From: Toxotes chatareus
Lineage: Eukaryota > Chordata > Actinopteri > Toxotidae
Direction of reading: 5' to 3'
DNA length: 64,000 bases
Assembly: GCA_016801885.1 (NCBI GenBank)
Contig: CM028888.1
Coordinates: 6,618,501 to 6,682,500, forward strand
Below, one piece after another: positions 1 through 12,195 of the stretch. A model generated the notes under the pieces. The model was not told the origin of the DNA. It worked only from the letters and a program-made list of their open reading frames with translations, and searched no databases. How positions within the stretch are numbered: position 1 is the stretch's first letter; the number at the start of each line of letters is the position of its first letter. The translations under genes and the position numbers were made by a program.

Positions 1-345
1 CTTGCCAACAGGGAGATGAGAAATATGTTACCACTTCCATGTGCAGCCAGGAGTCTGTTAGCTTAGCTTAGCATAAAGACTGGAAACAATGGAAACATCT
101 GGCTTTGCTGAAAGATTTTTAAAAAAAATGTCCCTACCAGCACCTGTAAATTTCACAAATTAAGTGTAATCATCCTCTGTTTAATTTGCTTAACAAACAA
201 AGTGTGAACATGGTTGAGGAATCTGTTTTCTTTGGACAGAGTTCATGGCTGTAGTTTCATAGTTAACAGATATTAGAGTGGTGTTGATCTTCTCATCTTA
301 CTCTCGGCAGGAAAGCAAATCAGCACATTTCCTAAAATGTCTCAG
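1..345. repeat. Dispersed teleost repeat, class uncertain
   Basis: The segment contains two stretches I recognise as parts of a very common fish interspersed repeat: a TTAGCTTAGCTTAGCATAAAGACTGG-type block (near 57-85, seen here in pieces) and a block around 275-340 with GATCTTCTCATC, ACTCTCGGCA and TTCCTAAAATGT. The two blocks look inverted relative to the element I remember, so this may be an internally rearranged copy or one truncated by the window edge. No coding capacity is visible. The family name (non-autonomous DNA element or SINE-like) cannot be decided by eye. Confidence 0.5.
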
Positions 346-3300
346 CCATTCATGGCTACTGAGAGCACTCTGTTTTTGTCTGTCGCTCTCATCTATGTCA
401 TTATACTGTAAGGACATCAATAATCATGCATGAAATAAACACGAGTTTGTGTATTTGAGATGCTGCTGAGCACAAATTGACCCTGTAAAGAGGAGAAAAA
501 TAAAATTCAATTTGTGGTTGTACACAGGAAAAAGACAAATTTCTGTCAATGAATGGATAAGTGAAAAGGGTAATATTAAATAAGGTGGAAGGAAGAGAGA
601 AGCACAGTGGTGAGAAAATTTGTGGGGACTATATATCAGGTGTAAATTAGGTGTATGGAGCCTCTGAGGAAGAGGAAAGGTGTTGAGCGAGCTGAAATAA
701 ACGTGCTGTCATTAGCCTTCAATATTGTCATTTGTATTGACCCAGTGGCACCGACACAAGATCTGTTTCACATTTAATATGAGTGCACTGCGACTACAGA
801 TAGATAAGAGCATACACCCAACAAAAGCACTGCTAGTGGAGTCCACAGATGGTGGAGAGTAGTGGTTAAAACCTACAGCAGTGAGACTACATAAGACCCT
901 CTTTGCTGAGGAGCAAATCCTCACTGTTCCCTCTCCTCGTTGTCAGTCTGTACTTTTTCTTATTTCTGTCTAAACGTGAGCTGCATTGTCTCTCGTGAAA
1001 TACCTCATTCAGACCATTGGAGGAGCCTGTCCAAATCATGTCTCAACTCTTCACAAGCAAAGAATATGCAGTTTTATATTATTTTACTTTATTTTATTCT
1101 GTTTTTTTTTTCCAGCTACCTCTGGGCACAACAGCAAACTGTAAAAGCAACACTGACATCATTTTGTCACCTTATAACAGTGTTATGGCAAATGTGTTAG
1201 CATACAGTCTCCTATGCACACCACCTCTTCTGATAAAATGTTATTGTACTAATCAATAATAATTGCTGACAACTTTGGCCAGCTCTCTTTCATGAATTCA
1301 GGCAGCTCATCAATATCAGCACTTACTTTGTAGCCAAACCAAGACAGCTAGTTCATATAATGGGACTGGACGCCAAGGCAGGTGACTTACAGTGTGAAAA
1401 GTGTGTAGCCTATACAACAAGTACAAGAAAAACTTAATTTTTTTTGTAGTTGCAAGACGATGTTTGCTTAAAATTTATTCCTTTCTCTTCTCTCTTTTCC
1501 TCCTCTCTGCCTGTCTCTCCCTGTCTCAATGTGTTTTCTGCACTGTTGGAAAATGTGAAAATTATTCATGAAAACCAAGTCAGCAACATCTCTATTGTAT
1601 GCACTCATATAATGCACGGCCACTCCAGACTTTCCTGCAACAGCAGCTCTGGACTCCTCTCCTCACAGAAGCAGAATACAATACAGGGAATACTAGTGAA
1701 CAATACAGTGAATATTCTTGTTTTCTTGAGCCAAGACACTTTCAGAAACATATTAGACACATTGCTGTTACCACAGAAACCAGGACTTATATAAATAATG
1801 TCACTGGCAATCTACCTCCACAAATGAATAAAAAATATCAAGGCTTCTGACTAATTTCCAAAGGGACTCAGCACAACATCTGATGGAAAAGTGGAGGCTG
1901 CAAGTTTCAGCTTGCACATGCATGTTTCAGTCAGTCAGCAGGGACATTCAGCCTTCATGGCCTGTCTTTTTGGCAGTCTGGCAAAAGGATTAGAAAAACA
2001 GAAAGAAATGACTGATAGCACTTACTTGTGAAGTACAGAAAAATATCAACTTGTAGTGACCACAGCAATATTATACTTATTTATGGTTATGTTCAGTCAC
2101 TCACAGTTCTTTGTTGTTTATGTTTGTGTAAGCTCACAGTGACTTCAGACGTCCTTAGTTGAATTTAACAAAATCCACAGTCTTTCACTAACCTTACCCA
2201 AAATGCTTTTGTTGCCTAAATCTAACCACATATGGGATTCTGGATGTGAACTCTGGTCTCTGGTGGTGCCTCTGGTCGTGTGGTTTGTACACCTGCCATC
2301 CACCTCAGCCACTTCCTCGTGATTCCACTGCCAAATGTAAGACTTCATTCATTCAAAAAACACATTTCCAAACGAAATATATTAGTCTTGAAAAAAAGAA
2401 TATTTGTGTCCATGTACGCAAATTAATAGATTCAATTTCACGCTGCTGTGGGAGTGGTTTGGAAATGACAGTGTGCAGTGCCTGTTAATGGCCCTGTCTG
2501 GTAACTGAGGTTGATCTGGTCCTACACAGTAAATATTTCAAACACTGATTGAAATATTGATACCAATCTCTAATTTTTAGATGCTCTGAGAAATGGGCTG
2601 ATCCATATTAATTATAATAATTAATGTCAATTTAATTTTAATATGTTGTTCAGCAATGCATAATTAAGTAACTACATCAGGTACTCATGGGTTTACTGTA
2701 ACTGCAGCCTTGGTGGTGTATTGGTATTGTATTGTATTGGCACTCAAGAACAGTTTATTTAAACTTGGATCTTATTTTTGCTGTTTTGTCCATTTCCTTT
2801 GGCAACAGTTACTCTGTATTCATCAGTTTAACTGCTGAGATCTGAGAGCATGGCAACCTCACAACATCACTAAAAGAAGAGGGGGGCACAGTTTTTCAGT
2901 GTAATGAGGCCTTATGGACATTTCAGTTGTGCTCACTTTTCGTTTTACCTCCAAATAAAGTGGTCTGGATAATAAGATTCTTACCCTCTTCAGGCTTTGT
3001 TGTAGAAATAAGACCAAGTTGTGATATTTTGGAGGTATCCTTTAATAACAATTTTGAAATACCGATGCTTAATCTTAGTGTTACTTTTAGCATATGCTCT
3101 CTTCCACTATATTTATCAGGTGCTTTACCTTTAAATGCTAAAGATATGAATTTTGCTGAATTTATTTTCTGTAGACTAAACTACAAGGTAAGTAGTTGGA
3201 TGTAACGCGGCTCGGCCATCTACAGCATTAAAATGCCTTCTACACATTAGTGCATCAAATATTTAACACTTTGAAAAGGGTTTATTCTTCAGAATGAAAT

Positions 3301-5149
3301 ACTTTTACTTAATGATGTCGAGTAAGTTATGGAATGATGTTGCATTGTAACTTCTTGATGTGTAAACGAGCAGCTGTTGGCCAGATCAAATTGAAAGGTG
3401 ATAATAAATCAGTCCACTCTTGTTACCATGTAATGTGTCTGTATATCACTGGCACTAATAGAGAAAGACAAAGTAGGAAGGAAATATGCTCAGTGTGTCT
3501 CACTCACTCAGTTTCTCTCTCTCTCTCTCTTTTGTTTTATAACCATCTAACCCAATCTGATAGCAACTAATGAGTGTGATTACTTTAGAAGCTGCTAATA
3601 GCTGTAGCTAATCCCCCCTCTGCCCCCTTTCATTTCATCTCACTCTGCTCCTCCTGCATCTCTCCATACATCTCTCAGCTCCTTGACTTTGCATGCCATG
3701 ATTATTAAATGTGTGGCCCCTGAATTTCCACCTCCCTATTACCTATGATCCATCACTAATGACAGTCGGCAATGTTGTAAATGTTGTACCTGAAGTTGAA
3801 TTAGTTGTGGTGTGTGTATTGTGACAGAAAGTGAGTTAATGTCGAACTCACACCTGGGAATCAGTCTGGCTAACCTGTAAATGACTGATGATTGAGGAGA
3901 AATCTGTCTTTCTTTTCACGACATGCATTCACTTCCTCTCTCTTTTGATGACTGCAAACAAGCAAAAAGGGGTTTCAGGGAACAGAACTGAAATAAAATT
4001 GCCTACATTTCTTTGATACAGGTTTTAGATGAGGTTTTCAAAATAAAGGTTAAAGGGTGCTGCTGACTAGAAGTCCCCAGAGCAGCCAGTGTAAATGATT
4101 TTCTGTTGTTATGTGCACTAAAAATATAAATATTCTGCCAGTCAAAGATCAATTGATCTCATGGTGCTTGTTATTCTCATAAATTGAGATCAGTAGGGGA
4201 GTCCCGTCTGTGTGTACCAATACCAATATTTCTTTTGGAAATATAATCAATATTATTTTGTGTTAATTAAAATCTTGAAAATGCCACAAGCTCATGTTGG
4301 AACATACTCATAAGATATGAGTAATGTATCAAACAACCCTAACCCAAACTACACAAATACATGTTGGTATGTATGTATTTATGCGTTTGCTGGGGGGGCG
4401 GGGTGTTATGTGAGATATTTGTTGGTGCATGAATTAATGTGATAAGGCTGTGAGAGAGGTGATTCAGAGCAATACTTCAAAGAGGAAAAGCATGAAGAGT
4501 CACATCGAGAAACCTTCTCTCAAGGTTATCCCTCTTTCCACTCCATCGTCTTCCCTTTCTCTCTCTGTGCGTGTTGACCTGTGATAAGGTTAATTAAAGC
4601 ACATAACGAGCTATGGATACATGTACACACAACTGTACTGATGAATGTAAGACACAAACCAAACCTGCTCCTATTGTGCTGGCTGAACTTGCCAAATGAG
4701 GGAAATGCTTAAGAGTTACAGTAAAGAGAAATAGAATAGAATAGAATAGAATAGAAAAAATTACAAATGCATACAAAAGTGTAGTGTAGGTGCAGATCAG
4801 GAGCTGCATGTGTTTTATTAAGTGCTGTGACCACTTATGGTTTTGATATAGTTTCCTGTCTGCTTTTGGCTTATATTCTTAATATATTCTTCCCCTCTGC
4901 CTGACTTACTTGTCTTAGACACACACACACACACATTTTAAACCTTCTTACTCCCCTAACCCTCTCACTTCCCCCTCTCTGATTTGCAGCAGGAATATTA
5001 TAATATTTCTGTTCCTCATAAATCACTGTGACAGGGAAGGGCCACATTACACCTGAGTATAGGAACTTCCCACTTTCTTTTTTCTTCCTTACATTTTTAT
5101 CACATCCTCTCTTATTTGCACTCTCTTTCTCTTTGCCTGTGCCTCCCTC
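346..5149. other. Intergenic, no gene seen
   Basis: Open frames here are short (at most about 114 codons), lack family similarity and are not flanked by coherent splice signals. The stretch is AT-rich. It holds a (CT)n run near 3511-3530, a CCTAAATCTAACC-type low-complexity motif near 2213-2227 that is common in fish repeats, a (AATAG)n run at 4729-4756 and a (CA)n run at 4919-4934. I see no promoter or RNA gene I can support. Confidence 0.6.
4729..4756. repeat. (AATAG)n pentanucleotide microsatellite
   Basis: About five consecutive copies of AATAG are visible, ending in a short A run. Simple tandem repeat with no associated gene. Confidence 0.9.
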
Positions 5150-5580
5150 AGGGATCGACACATGGCTCCTCATCAGCGCGGGAGAACATCTACAGCAGCC
5201 TTTTCCCCTGGGTGTGTTTTTTAACTCTCCCTAATTGGCATGTACATCATGACACAACAGTAAGTCTGTGTGTGCTTTCACAGCAACAAACGACCTTTAA
5301 TAAACCTAACTACCACAGCCTAAATGTGACACCTATCTAAAACTAGTGGCATACCCTTAAAGATAAAAAATTGAAAAACAAAACAGACACAGGGATGTTG
5401 ACAGGAGACAGACATTGAAAACACGCTCTCATTTGGGAGCTGCCTTGCCTTGAAGCAGGTCCAGAGACCACACCTATTAAACAGTTGGTGTTATCCCTGC
5501 CTAACTACCAGGTCCCATCTGGGCTCTTTGTTAACATGTAGATGCTCACAATACTCTGTCTGCCTGCAGGATACAGGTGT
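5150..5580 (+). repeat. Duplicated segment, copy 1
   Basis: This segment matches 11760-12195 in the same orientation. Shared landmarks in order are a pyrimidine-rich lead, TCGACACATGGCT, GGAGAACATC-ACAGCAGCC, CTCCCTAATT, CATG-GTCATG/CATCATG, CAACAAA-GACCTTT, AAACCTAACT, a shared TTGACAG-GAGA block, GCTTGCCTTGA/TGCCTTGCCTTGA and a shared ending near ATGCTCA. Divergence is substantial (many substitutions, a TG-repeat insertion in copy 2). Either an old local duplication about 6.6 kb apart or two copies of an unnamed interspersed repeat. A short frame (GIDTWLLISAGEH in copy 1, GVDTWLLTSAGEH in copy 2) stays open in both, but nothing else suggests coding. Confidence 0.7.
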
Positions 5581-6480
5581 CTGGTCAGCCAGTGTCTCTC
5601 TATAAACATAAAAGCATTGACTGTTCACTCTTACCATGTGAAGCCTGTTGAAGCCTTGGTGTTGTGTCTGCATGTAAACACCCAGTAAACAAATCATGCA
5701 CTGCTGACAATCGTTCAGCTGCATTTCTCCTTTCTAGTGATTAGGTTCCATGCATTTCACTACATCACAAGTATCAGCTTGCAAAGGCTTCAAACTTGGT
5801 TTGTACAGCAGGTGATCTGTCTGTTTTTTGGCAAACTTAAAGCTCTATTAATCTTTTTTTTTTCTTTTGCGACTTGAGTCCAGAATAGCTCCAAAACAAG
5901 CTGACACAAAATGTTAACAGTTTATTGCTTATAAAGTTGTCATGGCTAATGTTCAACTCAACTTAAATATTTGCTAAATGTTTGAATGGCTTTATTAACC
6001 AGATAGTCATCAACGTTTTTGTCTACAACTTGGGTAGATGAGAGCTGGGAGACTGAACAGTAAATGTGCCATAAAAACAAAAGAGGCTTAGAAGCACTTT
6101 AAATGCAGTGTTTATTCCTGGCTGCATCACCTTGTCATGATACCTTGACTATAGTAAAAGTGGTACAAAGTTTACTGCAGTTGGTAACCTATCTTAAGCA
6201 TGACTCCAGTCTCTGAAAGTTGACTAGAGTACAGTAGTAGAATAAACAGATGTCAGTGGCTGTCCAGAATCAGCAAAACTTGTCTGGTAAACAAAAAATA
6301 GGCGCTGGTCATGGCAATGACATATTGAACAGATGATCACACACCAAGTGCCAATGATTTTATTGTACAACCAGCATTTTAGCAATACTCACAGAGAACT
6401 GTATAATTATTATTATTCATGCATGTAGTTGTCCAGTCAGTATGTAGCAGCAGTGTGAAGCACAGTTACTCAGATAACCG
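5581..6480. other. Intergenic, no gene seen
   Basis: AT-rich sequence between the first copy of the duplicated segment and a Tc1-like remnant. I see no open frame with family similarity, no RNA gene and no strong simple repeat. The 5' part of the neighbouring Tc1 element (its left terminal repeat) may lie here but I could not delimit it. Confidence 0.5.
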
Positions 6481-6499
6481 TTCTTTACATTTGTGGTGA

Positions 6500-7205
6500 G
6501 CAGAAAATCTTGAGGTGGACAGGCTACAACAGCAGAAGACTACATTGGGTTCCAACCCCTCAGCCAAGGACAGAAATCTGAGGCTGCAGAGGACACAAGC
6601 TCACCAAAACTGGACAGTACAAGACTGGATAAACGTACCCTGGTCTGATGAATCTGGATTTCTGCTGAGGCTGCAGATGGTAGGTTTACAATTTGGCATC
6701 AACAGGAGTTATGCTGTGGGGAAAGTTTTCTTGGCTCACTTTAGGCCCCTTAATACCAGTTTGTCATCATTTGAATGCCATAGCCTATCTGAGTATTGTT
6801 GCTGAACATGTGCATCCCTTTATAGCCATAGTCTACCATCTTCTAATGGCTACTCCCAGCATGATAATGCTCCATGTCTCAGAACAAAAGTTGTCTCAAA
6901 CTGGTGTCATAAATATGACAATGAGTTCAGTGAACGTCAGCAGCCTCCCCGGTCACCAGATCCAAATCCAACAGATCACCTTTGGGATGTGGTAGAACAT
7001 GAGACTGGCTGAATGAATGTGCAGCTGCCAGATCTACAGAAATTATGTGATGCAATCGTGTCAATATTGACCAGAATCTCAAAGGAAGGTTTCCAACATG
7101 TTGTGGAATCCATGCCACAAAGAACTAAAGCTGTTTTGAGAGCAATGCAAGGCCCAACCCAGAATTAGCATTGTGTTCCTAATCAAGTGCCTGGTGAGTG
7201 TATAT
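6500..7205 (+). mobile_element. Decayed Tc1/mariner transposon with broken transposase
   Basis: Conceptual translation in shifting frames gives the typical fish Tc1-like transposase C-terminal half: NWTVQDW and WSDESGF (first catalytic Asp), then VMLWGKFSW, GPLIPV, LNAIAYLSIVAEHVHPF, QHDNAPC (second Asp), SPDPNPTDHLWDVVE, LQKLCDAIVSI, GFQHVVESMP and AMQGPTQN followed by a stop. The frame changes near 6690 and again before 6930, and a stop interrupts the part after VVEHETG, so this is a pseudogene. The third catalytic residue, Glu in the usual NPIEHLWD, reads as Asp. The tail after the stop (GTGTTCCTAATCAAGTG, GGTGAGTGTAT) resembles the usual right terminal end of such elements. The N-terminal DNA-binding half and the left terminal repeat are not evident. 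Confidence 0.88.
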
Positions 7206-10200
7206 ACATCAGACACCTGGTGGTAATCAACAAACAATGTGCACCAAAAATGTTCAGATGTCTCAATAGCCCAGCTTAAAGAGGTCAATTTAAAAGCAAG
7301 GGCTGTAAAGAAGTGGGCCCACGTGTCTGCGCTCATCTAGACATTTTAGTCAAATGTATAGTGAGGGGTCATAACTAAACAGTTGAATGATATCGAGATA
7401 TAACATGTAATACAATATAACATAGCATCACATAAAAAGATCATTTTATCAGCTGAGAAAATACATATACTGAATTTACTGAACACACTCTGTAAGAAGG
7501 CCTGTATAAGAACTTTATCAGATGTTAAATTATAATATACTAGGAGTCGTGATTAACCATTGCTGTGGAAATGATAGACAATCAGTTTTTTCTGAAATAG
7601 GATCTACAGTTATGTAAAATATATGCGCCGTCCTTCATTGTTACATTTTTCGAAACTCTGAGAATCTGTGGGTGTGATTTAAGATGACTGTTTTTTGCCC
7701 CTTTTCTGTTTTTAACTGAGAGCTGTTGAAGGTAAAACTCTGTGGGGAGTTAAAGAGCTCTGATAAAGTTCCAAGAAAATGTGAGAAAGTACAGGATGTA
7801 ACTTTTTTGTGTGCCTCTTCTGCGAGCCCCCATTAAGTTTTCTACTTGCTCAAGGCAACTGAAATACCAGAAGACCTTTCACCAGATATTAGACGGGGAT
7901 GTCTTTCTCCACTGGCTCCCTAAGAGCACTGATACAGTACCTCTCCCTCCATCTCTTCAATCTTCATCTTCAGTGTCCACTGTGTCTACCCTCCTTTCTC
8001 CCTCTAGACACATATCCTGCTGCAGCCTCCTCTGTTACAAACTGGTGAAACATCTTTACACAGCCCAAACGCCCTAATAAATTATTCTGCACAAGTTCAT
8101 AGTCATTTGTCTCTCTGAATGTTAGGCCTTTGTCGAGAGAAGAAAACACCCTCTCTGAAAACATCCACAACCCTGTGCTCGAGCCAGTGCTTTCTGCCGA
8201 CAGAGGCGTGGGACTGAGTTAATGTTTTATAACATATGCTGTGGTTGGACTTCAATTACTTGATCTTGAAAAAAATCTGTAACAGAAAATTAAATAATTG
8301 AGCAGCATGCAAAGCGGATGATAGTGTGAGGGTAAAGAGCGGGATTTCCCATGTTCAGTGTTTGATTCCCATGTGACTGATCATAGAATTTAATTTCTGG
8401 TGGCGACATGGTTTAGCCGCCCCCCACCCTTGTAGAGTGTTATCAATTTGATCTCTTTGATCTATTTTTTAATGAAAGCCTGCAGCCAAAAGCATCAGGA
8501 CCACTTGCAATCTGCTGAAGTACTCCTAGCTCTGCAGCAGCCAATGGATTGTGAATTTGAACAGTGATGCATCAGTGCATCATGTTGAAATATACACCAG
8601 AGTATAGTTGGACAGCTTTCTACAATAGAAAAGACCTTGACTGCTGATACAGAGATTTTCTCCTTCCCACATGAGAGAAAGAATAATGTAATTCTTCAGC
8701 ATGTTTTCTCTTTTCTGACTATCTTAAAGGGTATGTTCACATTTTTTCAAATAAAGAAAACCTTCCATCCATATGTACACTGTCACAGTCCAGGGACAAA
8801 CAATGAGTATGATTCAAAAAGTAGTTCAGATAGACTGTACATAAAGCCACACTCCGGAGGGGCACATAAATCAACAGATGCTGCTTAGTTAGGCGGGTCA
8901 ATTTGCTTTTCAGATAATCAACAACAGGACAACAAATCTCAACAAAGTTACATTGTGAGTCAGAGATTGCAAAGTATTGTAATTTAAGACATACTTATCC
9001 TCAAACTTGACCAGCTCTGATATGTGCCTGTCATTCCTATGAGTCACAAGCCTTCGAGTCATATCGCACAGTTTGTTCCCAAACATTAACAGCTGAGATC
9101 ACAAGGAGTCCCTCCTGCATGAGTCGTGCAGAGTCATACTCAATGCTTAAAATAAATCAGAGTAACTTTTAGATTTCAAGGCTGGTAAGAAGAAACAGTC
9201 AGTGAGTCAATGGGTAAATTCAAGCATCATCTTGTGTCGGCAAGGTGTGAGCCTGCTCATTCACAGCACTGAAAGCTTCATGAAATGAAATGAAAGGATA
9301 AGAGGCTTTGTAACAGATTGAACTGTGACTCAATGGAGCTGAGAGCAACACAATTGTTACAGAAATATTTCAGATATTTCATTGGAAGGGACTACAGATC
9401 AGCTCCACTCTGTCCATCTGTCACACAACTTAAGGGAATGATGTTGGTTTTGGCTGGCTGTGCCTCAGTGTTCACCAATTGGGAAGACACGTTTTTGTGT
9501 AGCATCCACTTCATGAGGTCAGACACACTTGGCAACTTCAAATCCAACTGCAGCTGCTAAACTCGGAGCCTCTTCTGTGCTGTGTCACAGGCACATCAGC
9601 CACAAGTTTCCTCAGATGTTTGTGGAACACATGGTCACCGTTCATGATCATTCCAACACAGGAGAGGAAGGTACACATCAGCTGCTGCTCATGTGTCAGG
9701 TCTGGTGGCAGGTGACGAAGGATTGTGTCCATCCAGGGCTTCCCTTGCACATGATAGTGATGAAGTTTGGCGGGCAAGCTCAAGGTGCGGCGCACAATTT
9801 CTTTACACACATTGTCTGTGACTGCCGCTGCCCTACTTTCATGTGATGGACCTTTTTGCACTGAATTGCCTAAGTGGGGCATGATAGTAACTGTTTACTT
9901 GCATTTTGCCAAAACAGTGGTCTCACACTGATGCTTAATTTTGACCTAATGTGGGCTTCTGCAGCCAGTACCCAACAGGTGAAACATCTAAAATACTTAA
10001 GGAGATGAAGTCATGGACAGATTCAGATATACATTCATTTGTTAAATTATTTGCATTATTTAACAAAAGAATGATATTGATGTCACACACCGAGTAACTC
10101 TGACATTTTTAGTTGCAAGTAATGACAAGTCTCCAACCTCTGCTGCCTCACCTGTCACCTTTGTCACGCCCTGTGATAACATCTGTCAGCTGTCACCAAC

Positions 10201-11759
10201 ACAACAACAAAAAAGCCTTTTATCACACTTGACACCATAGTGGTGTCTAGTGGTGTCTCCCTGTGCAGAACGTAACACTTGAAGATAAGTACTTTGAATA
10301 AGCATAAAGATGCTCTTTTGGATCATCGATCTGCTTTTCTAAGAGGACATTCACATTGTGTATGGCCTACATTTCCAGCTCCAGTGAGGATCTGGAACAG
10401 ACAGGACATTCGTCATACTCTTCTCCGTCCTCCTTTATGTGCACACAGACTTCACAGATCGCACACAGTTTCACAGATTATCGATCTAATAATGTCGTTG
10501 CAGAGGACAGCAGCACAGATCCTTCACTGGAGGACACAACCTGCAGGCTGTTTTGACTTCTCTGAACATGACTGCTGCCCTCCTATTTTGGATCTTGGCT
10601 CTGGGTATGAAGCTTAAACCGTGAGCCCTCATGATCAGTGTTCCATGAGGACACACAGTTGGGTGGATCTGCTGTTTTTAATTTGAGTGGTTTCATTTTG
10701 GATCACAGTGTTTTCTGAATTTTCTAATTACAATATTATGCATGACTTCACTCTTGATCATTATTCTGTGCAAATACTTGCCGTGGATGTGTTTTCTTGT
10801 ATAGTCGTACACACAGGTAGGTTCAGCTTGTTGGTAGTATTTTGCAGCCAGGGGAGGTGTGAGGTCTGTTACAAACAGTACAACATGAACTTATGGTGCA
10901 CCACTGCCCCCCTGTGGACTGAAGTAAAACATAAAGAGAGACCTGATTTCACCTCACAGCTATAATTGGTAACTTCCTTAAATAAGACAGATTTGCTACA
11001 GTGTCTACCTTTCCCTGTAGCCATTCTACAAATACTGATGCAAATCACAAAGAACGTGGATAGCAATCTCAGATTTTTACACAATGCCGCTTCTATGGAT
11101 TTGTGTCTGCAGGGAATTATTTTCCCTTGTTGATAGTTTGAAAATGAAAATGTTTGTTCCATTCAAAGTATGGCGTTGAGACTGAAACACTGGCTTCCCC
11201 ATTCTGTTTGTTGGTATTGAGAATAATTAAAACCAACACAATTTGCACAATTTGTGCATCAAATTTAGCACAATGTGGCAAATGATGAAAGCAAAACAGT
11301 AATTCAGACTTAGAAACGTCCGAGATTCAGTGTTCATAATTATGCAGTATCTTAATACACATTATGGCCTCATGTTATATTTATAGACTAATTATGATAT
11401 TATGTTCAGTTGTGAGAAAGGTATGTATATTATACAATTGTATAATTAAGATAATTATCCTTCAATTATTGGTTTGGGATTAAATGCTCATTTTGATGTA
11501 TGATGTTTTTTTTATTTATTTGTTACATATTATGATTTGATACTGCAGGTTATGATACGGTTATGCTTTGCAATCTTCAGGAGTGTTCAGGATGCTAAGT
11601 TATAACAGGAAACGACAAAAAGTGTGGAGCTGGGACAGTCAGTAATAATGTGTGGTGCAGCAGCCAATTCTGGAAGGAATTAAAAATAAAAAAATGAACC
11701 AGCAGGATCAGTTTGTCTCCACCAGCAAAGGTCTCTCTTTCTCTCCCTCTCTCTCTACC
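7206..11759. other. Intergenic, mostly unannotated
   Basis: No gene with family similarity was recognised. Open frames at 9318-9882 (both strands) and 10356-10556 (+) are the longest. The latter has a Ser/Thr/Asp-rich composition like a receptor tail but no exon context that I can support. Several short motifs typical of fish interspersed repeats occur (for example GCCCCCCTGTGG near 10905) without a clear element boundary. Confidence 0.5.
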
Positions 11760-11821
11760 TCCCTGGGGGGTCGACACATGGCTTCTTACCAGTGCTGGAG
11801 AACATCAACAGCAGCCTTGTC

Positions 11822-11856
<35 letters not shown>

Positions 11857-12195
11857 TCCCTAATTAACATGTGCGTCATGGCAAGGCAACACGTGCGCTT
11901 TCTCTGCAACAAAAGACCTTTGCTAAACCTAACTGACAGAGCCTGAGTATGAGACCACTACAAAAACTAGAACATCATCATCAAAGATAACATCAGCTGT
12001 CTGCTGTTGACAGAGACCCCGAGAGGAGAGAGAAGCAGTGAGAACACACCTTCTGAATTAGAGGCTTGCCTTGAGGCCATACCTACGAAACAGCTTGTGT
12101 CCTCTCTGCTCAATTTCCTCGTCCCAGCTGGGTAAACTCTGACCCAGAGCGCTTTCAAAACACACAAATGCTCATAAGACGTCTTAGTAAACATC
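11760..12195 (+). repeat. Duplicated segment, copy 2
   Basis: Second copy of the 5150-5580 segment, same orientation, aligned over essentially its full length. It is interrupted after the CCTTGTCCCG block by a (TG)n run at about 11824-11853 that copy 1 has only as GGGTGTG. Copy 2 is preceded by a CTCTCTCTC tract and copy 1 by a CTCTTTCTCTTTG tract. No function is assigned. Confidence 0.7.
11824..11853. repeat. (TG)n microsatellite
   Basis: About fourteen TG dinucleotides inside the second copy of the duplicated segment; it appears to be an expansion of a short GTGTG present in the first copy. Confidence 0.92.

Noticed and set aside
7079..7336. A minus-strand frame overlapping the end of the Tc1 remnant
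   Set aside because: Antisense shadow of the decayed transposase on the plus strand.
9538..9882. A 114-codon minus-strand frame with a similar-length plus-strand frame
   Set aside because: Possibly part of an old transposase, but I could not match a motif; both strands are open, which argues for chance.
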